NCBI GenBank assembly: GCA_013396655.1
Contig: WBMV01008244.1
Span: 249,019 to 313,018 of the forward strand
Length of the DNA: 64,000 nucleotides
Direction of reading: 5' to 3'
Origin: Campylorhamphus procurvoides
Lineage: Eukaryota > Chordata > Aves > Passeriformes > Dendrocolaptidae
This document shows, one piece after another, positions 1 to 10,872 of this stretch (its first letter is position 1; each line of letters begins with the position of its first letter). Made by a program: the position numbers and the translations under genes. The notes beneath the pieces were generated by a model, which saw only the letters and a program-made list of their open reading frames with translations, was not told the origin of the DNA and made no database searches.

Positions 1-201
1 ATCACCCCTGTGCCCACACACTGTGTGTATCCACTGAGCTGGTGTTTTGCTGTGGACAGGCTCCATTGGGATAACAACTGGAATTCATCCATTTGCACTT
101 TGGTTCTGGACTGTGAGTTATTAAATTAAGTACACAAATACTTGTGCAAGTAATCCCAGGCTGCTGAGGAAAGAAATCTGACACAGCAACTTTCTTGAAG
201 A
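1..201. other. Unique sequence, nothing recognised
   Basis: Short left edge of the window. It holds no repeat, RNA gene or exon signal that I recognise. Open frames here are short and match nothing known. Confidence 0.6.
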
Positions 202-268
202 GATCAGAGAGTTGTTTATGTTGGAAAGGACCTCTAAGAACAAGTTCAAGTCCACTGCCAAGCCCACC
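202..268 (-). mobile_element. CR1 LINE 3'-end scrap
   Basis: The segment reads as the reverse complement of a CR1 tail of the 'ttggaaaagacctctaag' type, here with ttggaaaggacctctaag followed by a diverged caagttcaagtcca. The same tail type recurs at 54935-55003. It is very short and old, has no octamer tail left, and carries no coding capacity. Confidence 0.6.
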
Positions 269-842
269 TTGCAATCTTCAGAACACAGGGTAATGTGGCA
301 TTGCCAGCTCATTCACAAGGGCCCAGGTCCCAGAAATGCTGTTCAGGCAGGAGAGCTCCATCCTGCAAGGATATCTGGGCCAGAAGGACAGCAGGGATGG
401 GGGACACCAGAGCCACAGGGCTGGTGATTCAGCAAGCAGCAGATTCCCTGGGTTCAATCCCAGTGTCGTGTCCATGGGACTGGAGCTGCATCCCTGCATT
501 TAGCTGTGTGCTTTCACAACACCTTGGGAATGTGGTGATCCCCAGAACAGCAGAATGCTCAACCCTAGTTGTAGGTAAAGTTCTAGATATGGTGAAGCGT
601 AGAGAGTCAAGGCTGGAGATGGTGTTTGTAAGACACCAGCCTGGAAGAGGAGGAGGTGTCAGTGCTTCCCTCAGCCAGGTGAGCTGGGGGTTATATACTG
701 AAATAACCACGTGTCCTGTACCCTCTCCCTGCTCCTCCTGGTACAGAGCTGTTTTCATCAGATCTGAGCTGGGTGCATACAGCAGAACATGTACAGCAGT
801 ATGTTCTTTGGTGGACAGTACATGGTGTGACTCCTGGGATGG
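269..842. other. Unique sequence with a tRNA-like B-box
   Basis: No gene is recognised. A plus-strand ATG frame of 192 codons (295-873) runs through the segment and ends inside the following CR1 tail. It is Cys/Ser/Trp-rich with no domain I know and looks like chance. At 447-461 there is a perfect match to the RNA polymerase III B-box consensus GGTTCRANYCC (see findings). Confidence 0.55.
447..461 (+). repeat. Possible tRNA-derived SINE remnant (B-box)
   Basis: The motif ggttcaatccc at 451-461 fits the B-box consensus, preceded by cctg as in tRNA-derived SINE heads such as MIR. A weak A-box-like stretch lies about 30 bp upstream at 422-432. The canonical 7-nt T-loop leaves mismatches in the T-stem, so this is not an intact tRNA gene. 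It could be an ancient SINE head or chance. Confidence 0.25.
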
Positions 843-919
843 GCCAGTCAGGGCTAAGGGTTGGACTCAGTGATCCCTGTAGGTCCCTTCCAACCCATCA
901 TATTCTGGATTCTGGGATT
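843..919 (+). mobile_element. CR1 LINE 3'-end fragment
   Basis: A plus-strand CR1 tail: ggttggactcagtgatcc, then aggtcccttccaaccc, then decayed ATTCT-type octamers. Only the last ~75 bp of the element remain, as expected from severe 5' truncation during target-primed reverse transcription. No reverse-transcriptase coding sequence is present. Confidence 0.85.
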
Positions 920-2956
920 ATTTCAGCTCTGTTAATTGAATTTTCACACGTTTTCCCCTTTTACCCCTTTGTCCATTTTACCCTAAGGTGGGATGGGCTC
1001 TTTTCCTGGAGGGTGGTTGCACCCATGTGACAGAATTACCTGGCAGTGTCAGCAGTGGGATTTTAAGCACTTGATTTTTTGGAAGAGGATTATGGAAATT
1101 TGTTGGAAGTGGAACTAGACTTCAAGGTTTCCTGATACTGCTGAATGCCTTCATTTTTTATTTATTGGGTTTTTTGCTTGCCCAATTAGAGGTGTTTTAA
1201 AACTTTGTGATTTTTCACACAGCTTGAGCGTGTACCTCAGCCATGTGTTTCTGTCTGAGCTGCCAAGCAGAATCATTGATATATTTCACAGAGTTAATCA
1301 GTGACATTTTAGCATTGAGCAGCTACAGTAGTGGAGATTTGCTTGTAAAATTTTAGAGTTAACAGGAGAAACATTGACCTTCTATTATTTTTACGCATCA
1401 ACTATTGAAAGTAGAAGAACAAGGGAGTAATTCTGTGCTATTTTGAGGCAAGAAGTGAGTTAACTGAGTTCTAGTTCTTGGGCAATACAGACAAAATCAT
1501 GTTATTGCCTCAAAGTCTGACATGTGACTGCGTGACAGTCCTGGTGAGCAGGGGGATAAGCTGATGGCCTTCCAAAGAAGCCCATGATTCTGAGTTTCAT
1601 GTAGGTTTTTATTTCTCTGGATTTCTCATCAGCTTGTTGAAGGATCTTTAGGCATCTCATATCGATTCATGATTTAAGCTTCAGGTGCTGCAAATTCCAA
1701 GTTTTACATCCCTAACACCATCTGTGGTTTGTACAAAAATGTTCTGCAGGAACTCACCTATTCTTCCCCACTCAGAACTGTTTCCTTGGACTCCATCCTC
1801 AAGGAAGTCAAATGACATTGTTCTCACAGATGAATTAAAAGGAAAAGGGATGGATTTTTTTTTGCCAGAGTTGTGTCCACACGGTTCTGTTTGCAAGTAA
1901 ATGGAGTGTTTGCATCAGGCAATGCATTATATTAATAGTTTGACTTCTGACTCACTGCCATTCTGGTTTTTCTACTGAGAAGAAGAACCAAGTCTTGCTA
2001 ACACTTGGATACCATCCAGGTGGATAAAGTAGCATATGCAAGCATTTTGCCTAAAATTATTTCCACTGGAAATAGCTGTAATTCTGTATGTGAGTGCTGA
2101 TTGTGGTCCATAGAATTCTCTCAAAAGGCTGGCAGTTGTTGAATTTGCAATCCCGGGAAGACAAAGCCTTGGGAGTGGGTTTACATTAATTCAGTGCAGC
2201 TCATTTTTATCCCCATTTTTATTCTTGCAGGAGCTGCTCTCACTCACAGTCACTGGTTGTGTGTAAGATAAGGCTGTTTAATGAGCAACATGTGTGCACA
2301 ACTCAATTCAGGGAGCTGAGGGCTTGTAGTGCCACAGGATTTATCCTCTTTTGCGGAGATAAAGCCGTTTGAATTTCCTTCATTATGCTGCCATTCTGGC
2401 TGAGTTGCTTTTGTTCTTTTCTATTAGAATTCACAGGAAAAGCTGGATGAATCTCAGGGGCAGAATGTGAGCGTAAAGAAAGGAAAAATGTAGGATGTCT
2501 TATACTTTCTGTGTGCTTCATGATGTTCTTCAAGGGCTTTGGATGAAATTGGTTCTGGTGCATCTGTTGAACAGCTCCTGCTTGAATCCTTGTGTTCATG
2601 CCCCTGCTGTGGTCCAGGCAAGCAGGAGCAGAGGGCAGTTGGGTAGATTTGATCACATTTATTGGTGTTTGCTGGGGCAGGGAGAGTCACCTTTAAATGA
2701 ACAGGTGTTTTAGACAGGAGAGACCTCCTACTAGGCAGCTCCTACCAAGGGAAGTTGCTTTCTGCCTTCTCTTTGTACCTGCTTTTGAGAAGGAGGTGGA
2801 ATGTGTGTGCCCTCGTGTGTTGGGCTGAGGGGCACAGGAACTTCTTCACCCCTTCAGTCATATCTGATGATGCTCTCCCTGGCATCTCCAACTGGGTGAG
2901 GGCTCCCATCCCAGGAAAACAGAGCTGAGACACAGCGAGTCCAATAAAACCCCCTG
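920..2956. other. Repeat-poor unique DNA with AT-rich segment
   Basis: No gene recognised. About 1200-1480 is high-complexity AT-rich sequence of the kind seen in vertebrate conserved non-coding elements (inference). At 2231-2262 a 32-bp block sits between an acceptor-like tract (tttttattcttgcag) and a donor-like gtaagataag. No coding support accompanies it. Remaining open frames are short. Confidence 0.5.
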
Positions 2957-3009
2957 GAATCACAGGACATCCTGAGTTGAAAGGATCACAGTCCAACTCC
3001 CCTCCTGCT
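2957..3009 (-). mobile_element. CR1 LINE 3'-end scrap
   Basis: Reverse-complement CR1 tail: gaatcacagga, then catcctgagttgaaaggatc and cagtccaactcc. A deletion has removed the usual 'gggacccacaagg' stretch. It lies inside a 193-codon minus-strand frame (2742-3323) that has no other support, which argues that frame is accidental. Confidence 0.75.
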
Positions 3010-6000
3010 GTAGATGTTGCAGAGTTCCAGAGGAGGACAGGGTATGCTCTGAGGTTGGCTTGTCTTATGGATTTAAACCAGTTATTCTGGGGTTTTTGTT
3101 TGTGTTTTTTTAAGTGGAGTTGCAGTGATACCCACATAGCCCTGTGAGGACAGGAATAAAATCTGACTTGAGGAATAGAATTAACTGCCATACTTTCCTC
3201 TGCAGAACATTGAAAATAGTCTGTATTAACTATTGGAAACCCATGTGCAAACTGAGTAGGAGAACGGGGTTCTATTAATGAGCTGCCTCTATGCACTGGT
3301 GAAAAAAATGCTGTTTCCTTCAAAATAATTCCTATCTGAGACTTTCATAGATAGGACTTGAAGATAAACCAATTTTCTTGTTGAATTCTGCACACTGACA
3401 AAATCAAATAAAAAGGAGAGCTTCCATAGTCTGTCTTTCTGATCTCATTGCTTTATGCAGGTAGTCATGGTTGGACTAATTCCATCCAAGAGAGAAATAT
3501 GCAGCAAAAAACAGATGTGTAAAAACCTACTGAGGACTTTCAAGGCCCTTGTTTCCGTTTTTGCTTTTTAAATCTGTATTCGAGGTAGTTTTATGCCCTG
3601 TGTAATTCAAGGAGAATCCTTGGATTAGGAATTAACCATGATTCAGATATCTGGTTCCTTATCTGAGCTGTTTTAATGATGCTGTTGGAAGTCTTCCAGC
3701 AAATGCACTTGTCAATAAATGGAAGATGAAGTAGGCAAACTGTGTGTCGGGGAAGCTGAGAACAGAATGTGTTAATAAAGACAAAAAGAACATTTTAGGT
3801 TATTACCGTGCAGAAGAATAGCCTGAAATGCACATTATAAATAATTGAGAGCAAGACTAAAGCTCTGTATTTGTAATTGTAGCAGCCAAATATTGTATCA
3901 CACCATTTCAAATTAAACTGATGATGTTCGACCGTGGTTCAGAAGTGACTCTAGATTTTTGCCTCTTCCCAGAGGTGAACAAAAGGCAGTAAGAAAATCT
4001 TTCATGCAGACTCTTGGTTATTAAAGCCTGCTGAAGGCTGTAAAGGTTTCTTTGACTTTTTCAGTAAAAATTACTGACGGAAAGCTGTAACCTTTGGTGC
4101 CTCCTTGCTTTGCCCATCATTAGCTGTGGAGGGGAAGAGGAGAAAATAAAGCACTTTAACTTGGCTCCATAATGCCCTCACTGCTCAAATCCCATATTGA
4201 TTCTGCGGTCTCAGGTGCTGAATGGATCTGTAAATATCTGTCAGTGAGTCTTGCCTAATTCCTGCATCAATTTGGCCTCATTAACTTTTTGTTGATTAAA
4301 TCAAGCACATTACTTGGGATACCTCTGTAATTTATTTATAATAATTAACTGTAGCAGGGGAATAAGATTTCCTCCTCAGAATGTTAATGCAAGAAGCAGT
4401 ATCTGTATATGAAAATAGAGATTGGAGCTAAAATTAATAGACCTGGACTAAACATTATGAACATTTACCATCCAAAAGGTAGGAAAAGCCTTTAGAAGAT
4501 AAATATGAGCTGACTCCCTCCTGGTTTTATTCCAGTTTTATTCTCACCTGTCCTGTATTATGGTGCAATAATGCTGAATCATATACTAAAAAGCCAAGTG
4601 TTCCAAGAGTCCAGTCAGCAAATGTTCTCTGGATATCTTCAGTTTTCCAGTTCCTTCACTTGTTTTTGTCTGTTATACAGTCAAGCTGAATTTGATCTTT
4701 AAAACTTCTGAACTGGTAAAGATTGGAGTGTATCACTTGTTAAAATGAACCTTGAGCTCAAATCAGCCAAACACATCCTTTCTGGGTACAGCAAACCCAT
4801 CATGTGCAGGAATTATTCTGTGCTGGGTAAAAACTGTCCCTTTGTGCTCCAGCAAATATCAAAAATCCATCAGGAATTCATTGCAGCCCTTGGCCTTCTC
4901 ATAAACCCCTCTGCTTCGATGCATAAATTGAGGGAAGTTTGCACTCTGCAACGGAGATGAGGATTGCAGCTCACACACTGGCCTTTATTATGTGCTCAGA
5001 ATATACTGAGATAAGCCTGGCTTGCCTGGGATGGCTTTTTTTTCATTATCTATTTCTGCTGCCTTTGGTTTTGAAAGGAGCTGCTTTGAAAAGCATTGCT
5101 ATAAAGTCACCTCCTGACTAACATGTGCTGCTGCACAGATGACAAGAGACCCTCAGGGCACAGCTCCAGAGGGCTAAACAGGACCAAGAGAGTGGCAGGA
5201 GGGTGTTTGAGCCTTGCTCTCATTGTGCACTTTTTCTGTTGTAACTGAGTATTTGGCTCTCCAGAACTGTGTATGCCAGGACAGTTTGCCATCCTGGGGC
5301 ACTGAAACAAGCTGTGCTCCCCCAGGGAACTGTGAGTGAACTGGCACTGCTGCTCTGCCCCAGCTGCTGCCATCTGCATCCTTAGGGAATGCTTTCCACA
5401 ACATCCTGCACACTTTGGGTATCAGCCATCTGACTGCCTTGCTTGCAGGCCTTGGAGAAACGTGGAAAAGGATCTGGAAAAAGGTGCCATCACTGAGAGA
5501 AATACGGTGTGTGTTGCCTTGGGATGCTGAAGAGGGGCTGAACAAAGAGCATTTCAAACTGATGGCATAAATAGAGTTACCTTTATAGTCTAAACCAATC
5601 TGTACCTGCTTTGTAACATTCATCTGCATTGGAAAGTCAGTGCAAAAGTCTCTTTTCCAAACCTGGATTCTTAAGGAATAATTGAATTCTGTCCTGACAG
5701 TTTTCCTGGACCCTCTTAGGAAGGAGTAATATTAATCTCTGGGGCTCAGGGTAGTGATAGAAGGAAATTATTGCAACCAAACCCAGCTCTGCTAAATGAG
5801 CTGACAGTTGGGAACCTCTTGGTCTTTGGTTGTGGCTACTTAATTTTTTTAATAAAAAAGCAGTCTGAGGAATCTGAACAAACCAAGGGTGCTCGTGGTT
5901 GATTGAGGGAGTTTGTAAATACGACTGAGTCATCCATGAACCAGTTGCCAACTTTTTCTATTACTCTTGTATTCTATTTAGAAAAACAAGGGATGCTCTG

Positions 6001-6124
6001 CATAAGTTTTCTTGATTTAATATGACTGAAATTTCAAGGCTAAGGGACTGAACATTTCAGTAATTTCTGGCTTCACTACCTGTCTAAATTGGTTCATGAC
6101 AGTAATAACTGACAGAGAGGAGGA
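3010..6124. other. Repeat-poor DNA with conserved-element-like tracts
   Basis: No exon recognised. Two stretches, about 3760-3930 and 4180-4450, are AT-rich but complex, with repeated ATTA/TAAT homeodomain-core motifs and almost no low-complexity runs. This is typical of developmental enhancers, but only a comparative alignment could show it. Open frames at 5174-5629 (minus, 151 codons) and 5637-5951 (minus) match no family I know. Confidence 0.5.
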
Positions 6125-6347
6125 TTAGATGTGATATTGGGAAGGAATTCTTCTCTGTGAGGGTGGGGGGGCCCTGGCACAGGTTTGCCCAGAGAAGCTG
6201 TGGCTGCCCCATCCCTGGAAGTGTCCAAGTCCCGGTTAGACAGGGCTTGGAGCAACCTGGGCTAGTGGAAGGTGTCCCTGCCCATGGCAGGGCACTGGAT
6301 AGACCTTAACGGCAGTTCCAACCCAAACCATTCTGGGATTCCATGAT
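6125..6347 (+). mobile_element. CR1 LINE fragment
   Basis: Plus-strand CR1 end covering the final ORF2 codons and the tail: gatattgggaaggaattc, a ctgtgagggtgg block, the ccatccctggaagtgtcc block, ggaaggtgtccctgcccatg, and a terminal ccaacccaaaccattct with a decayed octamer. The G-run in the 'gaggcc' block is expanded to seven. Same subtype as the copies at 10641 and 43580. Confidence 0.95.
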
Positions 6348-9300
6348 AATCCTTGTCCTGTGGAGCTGGAGGAATTTTTCTTGGGCATGTTCATGAACTC
6401 ATTAAAATGGGGAGGTCTGAAGGGGTTGTGGGGATGCTGTAATTTCATATCCAGAATTTATTCTGGATTATATTTCAGGGATGGGAGAGGGGGTATCCTG
6501 CTTCCTGACCTACCACTGAGTTCCTTCTAAAACCTCTGGCATGTCCCACTGTGTCCAGACTGACCTGGCACAGTAAGGGTGAGTCCCTGGCATGGCTCTG
6601 TCCCTGCAGTGCCTGCTGTCCCCTGGTCATGTGGAGATGACAAGGGGTCTGCAGCTGCTCTTCACTGGCAGCGGAGTGTCCTGGATGTGTCTCAGCCCCA
6701 TCCTGGCTCTGTCCCTGCTTTGCTGTCACTCCACTCTCCTCCTGTGAAATCTGAGCATGTGGGAGATGGTTCTTTCAGGCCCTCAGCACATGAGTCATCT
6801 CTTCGAGCTCCAGGCTGGGGGATGTGTCTGCCTGCCTGGGATTTAATCCTTGCAGTGCCCGGCCAGCCATTAATGGGATGTTTGTGCCACTGAATTGCGG
6901 TCAGGTCTCCCTGCAGCCCTGGGAGGGATGACATTGGCCACATTTTCAGGAGTCACCAAGAGGACAGCAGTGCTGTTTGATGGCACCAGGCTGAGTGTTC
7001 TCAGGATCTGCACCTGCCTCATTGTTTTAAGGGATTTGCATGATCATGGCTTTTGTCCTTGCTCTCTCCGAGGATACACTTGATAATAACTAGAAATTTT
7101 CCTTAAATAATCATAAATAAATCACAATAACATTAATCTTTCCTCTATAGGATATGTGGTTTCTACTGCTCGAAGGCCAAACCTTTCTTTGGTTTTGTGG
7201 ATGTTCTGTGTGAGTGTGGAACATTCAGGATTTAAACCGAATTGAAGAAAATATCATTTGAATTTGTGTGTGGATGCAGATATGAGTGCAAATTGAAACT
7301 AGCCTGGGAGAAGTCCTTTTCTATGACAACATTAAATATGTGTAATGACTTAAGTATTTAAAGTACTCCAAGAACTTTTTGAGAATTCTTAAAGCAATTA
7401 AATACATATTACTCCATGTCTCTTAATCACTCTGAAAAAAATATTCTTTTAATTTCCTGTCTCAGCTCCAGAGCAGATGCTGACATATATATGTGTTTAT
7501 GTTGCAGGAACTGTGTAGGCAAAAAGAGTGGGGACTTCACATATTTTCTTTCCTTTATCTTTGAATTAATCTTGTAGTCAAAGCTAATTACCTTCCATTA
7601 GATCATTGCAATTAGAACATGAAATGAAACCCCAAAGCCCACAGTCCACTCTGTAATGTTGGCTGGGATCAGTTTCCTCATTGAAATGAATAAATAGGGA
7701 AGTGCTTCCACACCTACCCCACAAATACAAGTGGCAGGTGGCCTTGTAATCCTCTCCAGCACTGTCCATCTTTCACCATTCTTGCCTGACCTCAGTCATT
7801 CCCATTCTGAGGCTTTTATGAAGCTCTTTAATGGGGTTCAGTAATGAGCTTTTTAATTATCATTTGGAGGCCAAAGAGCCTGCTGCTGTTTCTTAGCCAA
7901 AATAGGCTAATACTAAAGGGTTAGGATTGGATGAGAATCATGAAAGCTGATTATTTCCAATATTTTTTTTATTTTTTTTTTCACTTAGCTAGTTGTAAAT
8001 TGGCTACCTACTCCCTGGGAGTATATAAGAAGCTATTAGGCAATGGCTAATTAATAATAGGAGATGGAAAGGTGCAGTAAAACTTTAATGCAAATTAATG
8101 ACTGGTTCTTTGTCCAGAAAGGCCACTGTGATTCCTCAAGCTTGTCTATTTGCAGTGCCAGTGGCAATGAATAACAGAGCGCAAGCAGAAAACAGGTGCC
8201 CTTAACCAGAGCTGCAAAAGAGGAGTTTTAATTTCTCACTCCTTCCAGATAAACCCCATGCTCTTGTTTTGTCCTGCTTTGTCCCAACAGCAGTGAAGGG
8301 AATGATGAGCAGAGACTTTCCTCTTCAATTTAAGAACCAAGCAAATGGACAGTCAGCACTTTTCTCCATGGGCTGTTTCCGAGTAAACTCATTCCTCCTT
8401 CTCTAAATTCTCCACGTGATGTGAGATCTCTGACTTGAGCATCTCTGCTTTCCTGAATCACTGACGTAGCAAATGATGGAGGACACAGACAAACATCGGT
8501 CCAAGCTTCATGGCTCCCATACAGCTGCAAATGGCTCTCATTAGTAAGCAGCAGCCTGTCATTTATGTTCATTTTCAGGGAGAGAACTTGAGATCTTCCT
8601 TTCAAACCCTTCAGTTGCTTTGCAGCAGGTGGAGCACACACAGCACCTTCCCACGCTGAAACTTCATGTGCACTGAAGGGACTTGTGGGTGAACTGGTGG
8701 GGAAAATGCAGATGACTATTGGAGTGTTGAAGGATGATGTGATGTGGATTTGCTTTGTGGAACAGCAGGATATGAAAGCAGGAGGGATTGAATGGTTAAG
8801 CTTTTTTGTAGCGGAAAGGTATATTTAGGTTTCCAGGTTTTGAATATTTCTTTAAGGTGGTGTTGTACCACTTTACTCATTAATTTCTATTAAAAACTTT
8901 TCTGTTGGACGTTATTCACTGTGTCTTGCATGCAAACACTTGGAAATGTGCTTATTATGAATCAGAGGGATAAGAAGTGACAAAAACCACAAGCCAAACA
9001 CTCAAAAAATGCTCCACCGAAGAGAACCAGGTTAGAGGAAGATACAGTTGAACACTCAACCCTCTTAACAGCTGTTTTCCTTGAGAGAAAATAGTAATTC
9101 TAAAAGTTGTAGAAATGGAAAAAGAAACCCAAACAACCAGCAACTCAGTAACCTGTGTCTTTATTACTGCAAAAAGCTTAGGGAAGAACGTGGGGTACCA
9201 CTAATGGAGTTGGAATAATGTGCTTGGTGTTAGAGAGCTTGTAGGATGTTTCACATAGGTAGGTGTGGATTAAAAATGACTTGTCCCACCTGGAGGTGAG

Positions 9301-9438
9301 ACAGCTAAAAGGGAGAAAAGCAGCAGGATAATCCAGGGCAGCCCCAGAACTGGAGATACCAGTTTCCTTTGGGCTTGGAGTGAGAGCACCGTGCCAGGGG
9401 AGGGCCTTCTTGCCCTGGAGATGTGTCTGCATGGCTGT
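6348..9438. other. Unique DNA; GC bump and AT-rich enhancer-like tract
   Basis: No gene recognised. About 6480-6950 is relatively GC-rich with overlapping open frames on both strands, as expected when stop codons are scarce. About 7780-8180 is AT-rich and complex, with a T-rich run at 7963-7981 and a perfect POU octamer ATGCAAAT at 8088-8095 next to a TAAT core. A minus frame at 8330-8641 has no recognised product. Confidence 0.5.
8088..8095 (+). promoter_or_regulatory. POU octamer motif ATGCAAAT
   Basis: An exact octamer, the binding site of OCT/POU-domain factors, is followed directly by a TAAT homeodomain core at 8096-8099. A single 8-mer is expected about twice by chance on two strands of 64 kb, so the match alone is weak. 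Its position inside a repeat-free AT-rich tract makes it a candidate enhancer site. Confidence 0.25.
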
Positions 9439-9562
9439 GTGAGGGCACATCTGTGTGGGGGCATATGTGGTGAGGGCATAGCTGTGTGAGGGCACATGTG
9501 GTGAGGGCACATCTGTGTGAGTGCACGTGTGGTGAGGGCACATCTGTGTGAGGGCACAGGTG
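9439..9562. repeat. Minisatellite, 31-bp unit, four copies
   Basis: Four head-to-tail units start at 9439, 9470, 9501 and 9532. Each begins gtgagggca and consists of a 19-bp part (gtgagggcacatctgtgtg) plus a 12-bp related part (agggcacatgtg), so the unit is itself an older partial duplication. Because 31 is not a multiple of three and the minus strand lacks stops, three overlapping minus frames stay open. These frames, including a Cys/His/Thr-rich 165-codon one, are by-products of the repeat. Confidence 0.95.
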
Positions 9563-10640
9563 GGCTCTGTGCTTGTTGTTGGAGTGTTGGTTTGTTGGTT
9601 GGTTTTAGGGGGTTTTTTAATTAGAAAAGAATCTCTAGTGCTGTAGTTGGGATAATCTCTTGCTGTCAAAACCAAAGGATCTTGAAGATGATTACTGCTT
9701 TTGCCATCAGGTCTGAACTGGCTGTGGGAGGGAAGGTCGGAGGTCGTATTTAGGACAGTGGTTTGGAAGCAGTAGGTGTTTGGAGCCCTCCCTCTCTCCT
9801 CCTCCCAAGTGTCATTGCTTCAAAGTCCCAGAATTACCTGAAAACATTTTTCCATGTCCTCTGGCCTTTGGTGGGTTTGAGGGTGGGTGGGCTGCAAAGC
9901 CAGGACTAGGAAGAGGTGGCAGAGCAGTGTGAAGGGCAGGCATTCAAACTGTTCCACATCTCCACTAAAACAGCAAGAGGGCAAGAGTTCCAATATTCTT
10001 TCCAATTTATTTCTTCTCTGTCCCTGAACTCATAGGTGAATCCAAAAAACTAGTAATAAATCACCTGGAGGTTTCTTCTCCCATGGAATACTTGGCACCA
10101 TCCTGATGCTGGGTCCTGTGCTGCAAACTACCCATGATTTTGAGATTTGGTTGGTCAATAATTTAGCCAAGTGATTAAATGAAGGCCACAGTAAGTAGAA
10201 AAGCTGATTGGACAAAACAGAAAATACTCTGAATTAGGAGAAAAAAGGTGAAAACTTTTTTTTTTGGGGGGGAGGGGGTGTGCACACTAAATGAATGCAA
10301 TTTTAAAACTATGAAACTATGTATCCAGAAAAGGTATTTTACTGGACTAACATTTGGAAAGAGGATAGCACAGGATATAAGCATTCTATTACCTTGATAC
10401 CTATAGTAATGAAAGATGCCTATACTTGGAGGAATAAGTAGAGCATGACATAATACAGGGTGTCCATAGTGGGAAGATGGGAAAGTGTTTAGAAAAAATC
10501 TTATTTACAGGAATTTATAAACTTGGCATTGATAACTCTGGGCCAGCCAGATGACATCAAGCAACTTTCACATCAGCTCAGTCACAGTGAGTACCATAGG
10601 GTAAGTTTAAGGCAAGGGGGATAACCTTAAGCTGGAAGAG
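9563..10640. other. Unique DNA with T/G-rich repeat and a T/G homopolymer
   Basis: No gene recognised. A T/G-rich stretch at 9585-9628 shares an 18-bp identical core (ggttttttaattagaaaa) with 19357-19396. At 10256-10278 a run of ten T is followed by seven G, A and five G. The rest is ordinary AT-rich DNA. Confidence 0.55.
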
Positions 10641-10872
10641 GAGAGATTTACATGAGATATTAAGAGGAAATTCCCCCCTTTGAGGGTGGGCAGGCCCTGG
10701 CACAGGTTTGCCCAGAGAAGCTGCGACTGCCCCTTCCCTAAAGTGTCCAAGGCCAGGTTGGACGGGACTTGGAGCAACCTGGGCTAGTGGAAGGTGTCCC
10801 TGCCCATGGCAGGGGATGGCACTGAATGGGCTTTAAGGTCCCTCCCACCCCAAACCAGTCTTTCAGAGTTTT
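10641..10872 (+). mobile_element. CR1 LINE fragment
   Basis: Plus-strand CR1 end closely parallel to the 6125 copy. It runs through gagatattaagaggaaatt, the gagggtgggcaggccctggc block, a diverged ccttccctaaagtgtcc, ggaaggtgtccctgcccatg, and the terminal cccaaaccagtct. The octamer tail is decayed. 5'-truncated; only remnants of the last reverse-transcriptase codons are present. Confidence 0.95.

Noticed and set aside
295..873. 192-codon plus-strand open frame
   Set aside because: No family resemblance; its 3' end runs into a CR1 tail, and the length is near chance expectation for 64 kb in six frames.
2742..3323. 193-codon minus-strand open frame
   Set aside because: It reads through a CR1 scrap (2957-3009) and shows no domain.
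7669..7681. tcagtttcctcat, as in the MIR SINE core
   Set aside because: A 13-bp match with only loose similarity beyond it; too short to call an ancient SINE.
9178..9675. 165-codon Cys/His/Thr-rich minus frame
   Set aside because: Its repetitive part is the translation of the 31-bp minisatellite. Because 31 is not a multiple of 3, parallel frames are equally open, so no true protein repeat exists.
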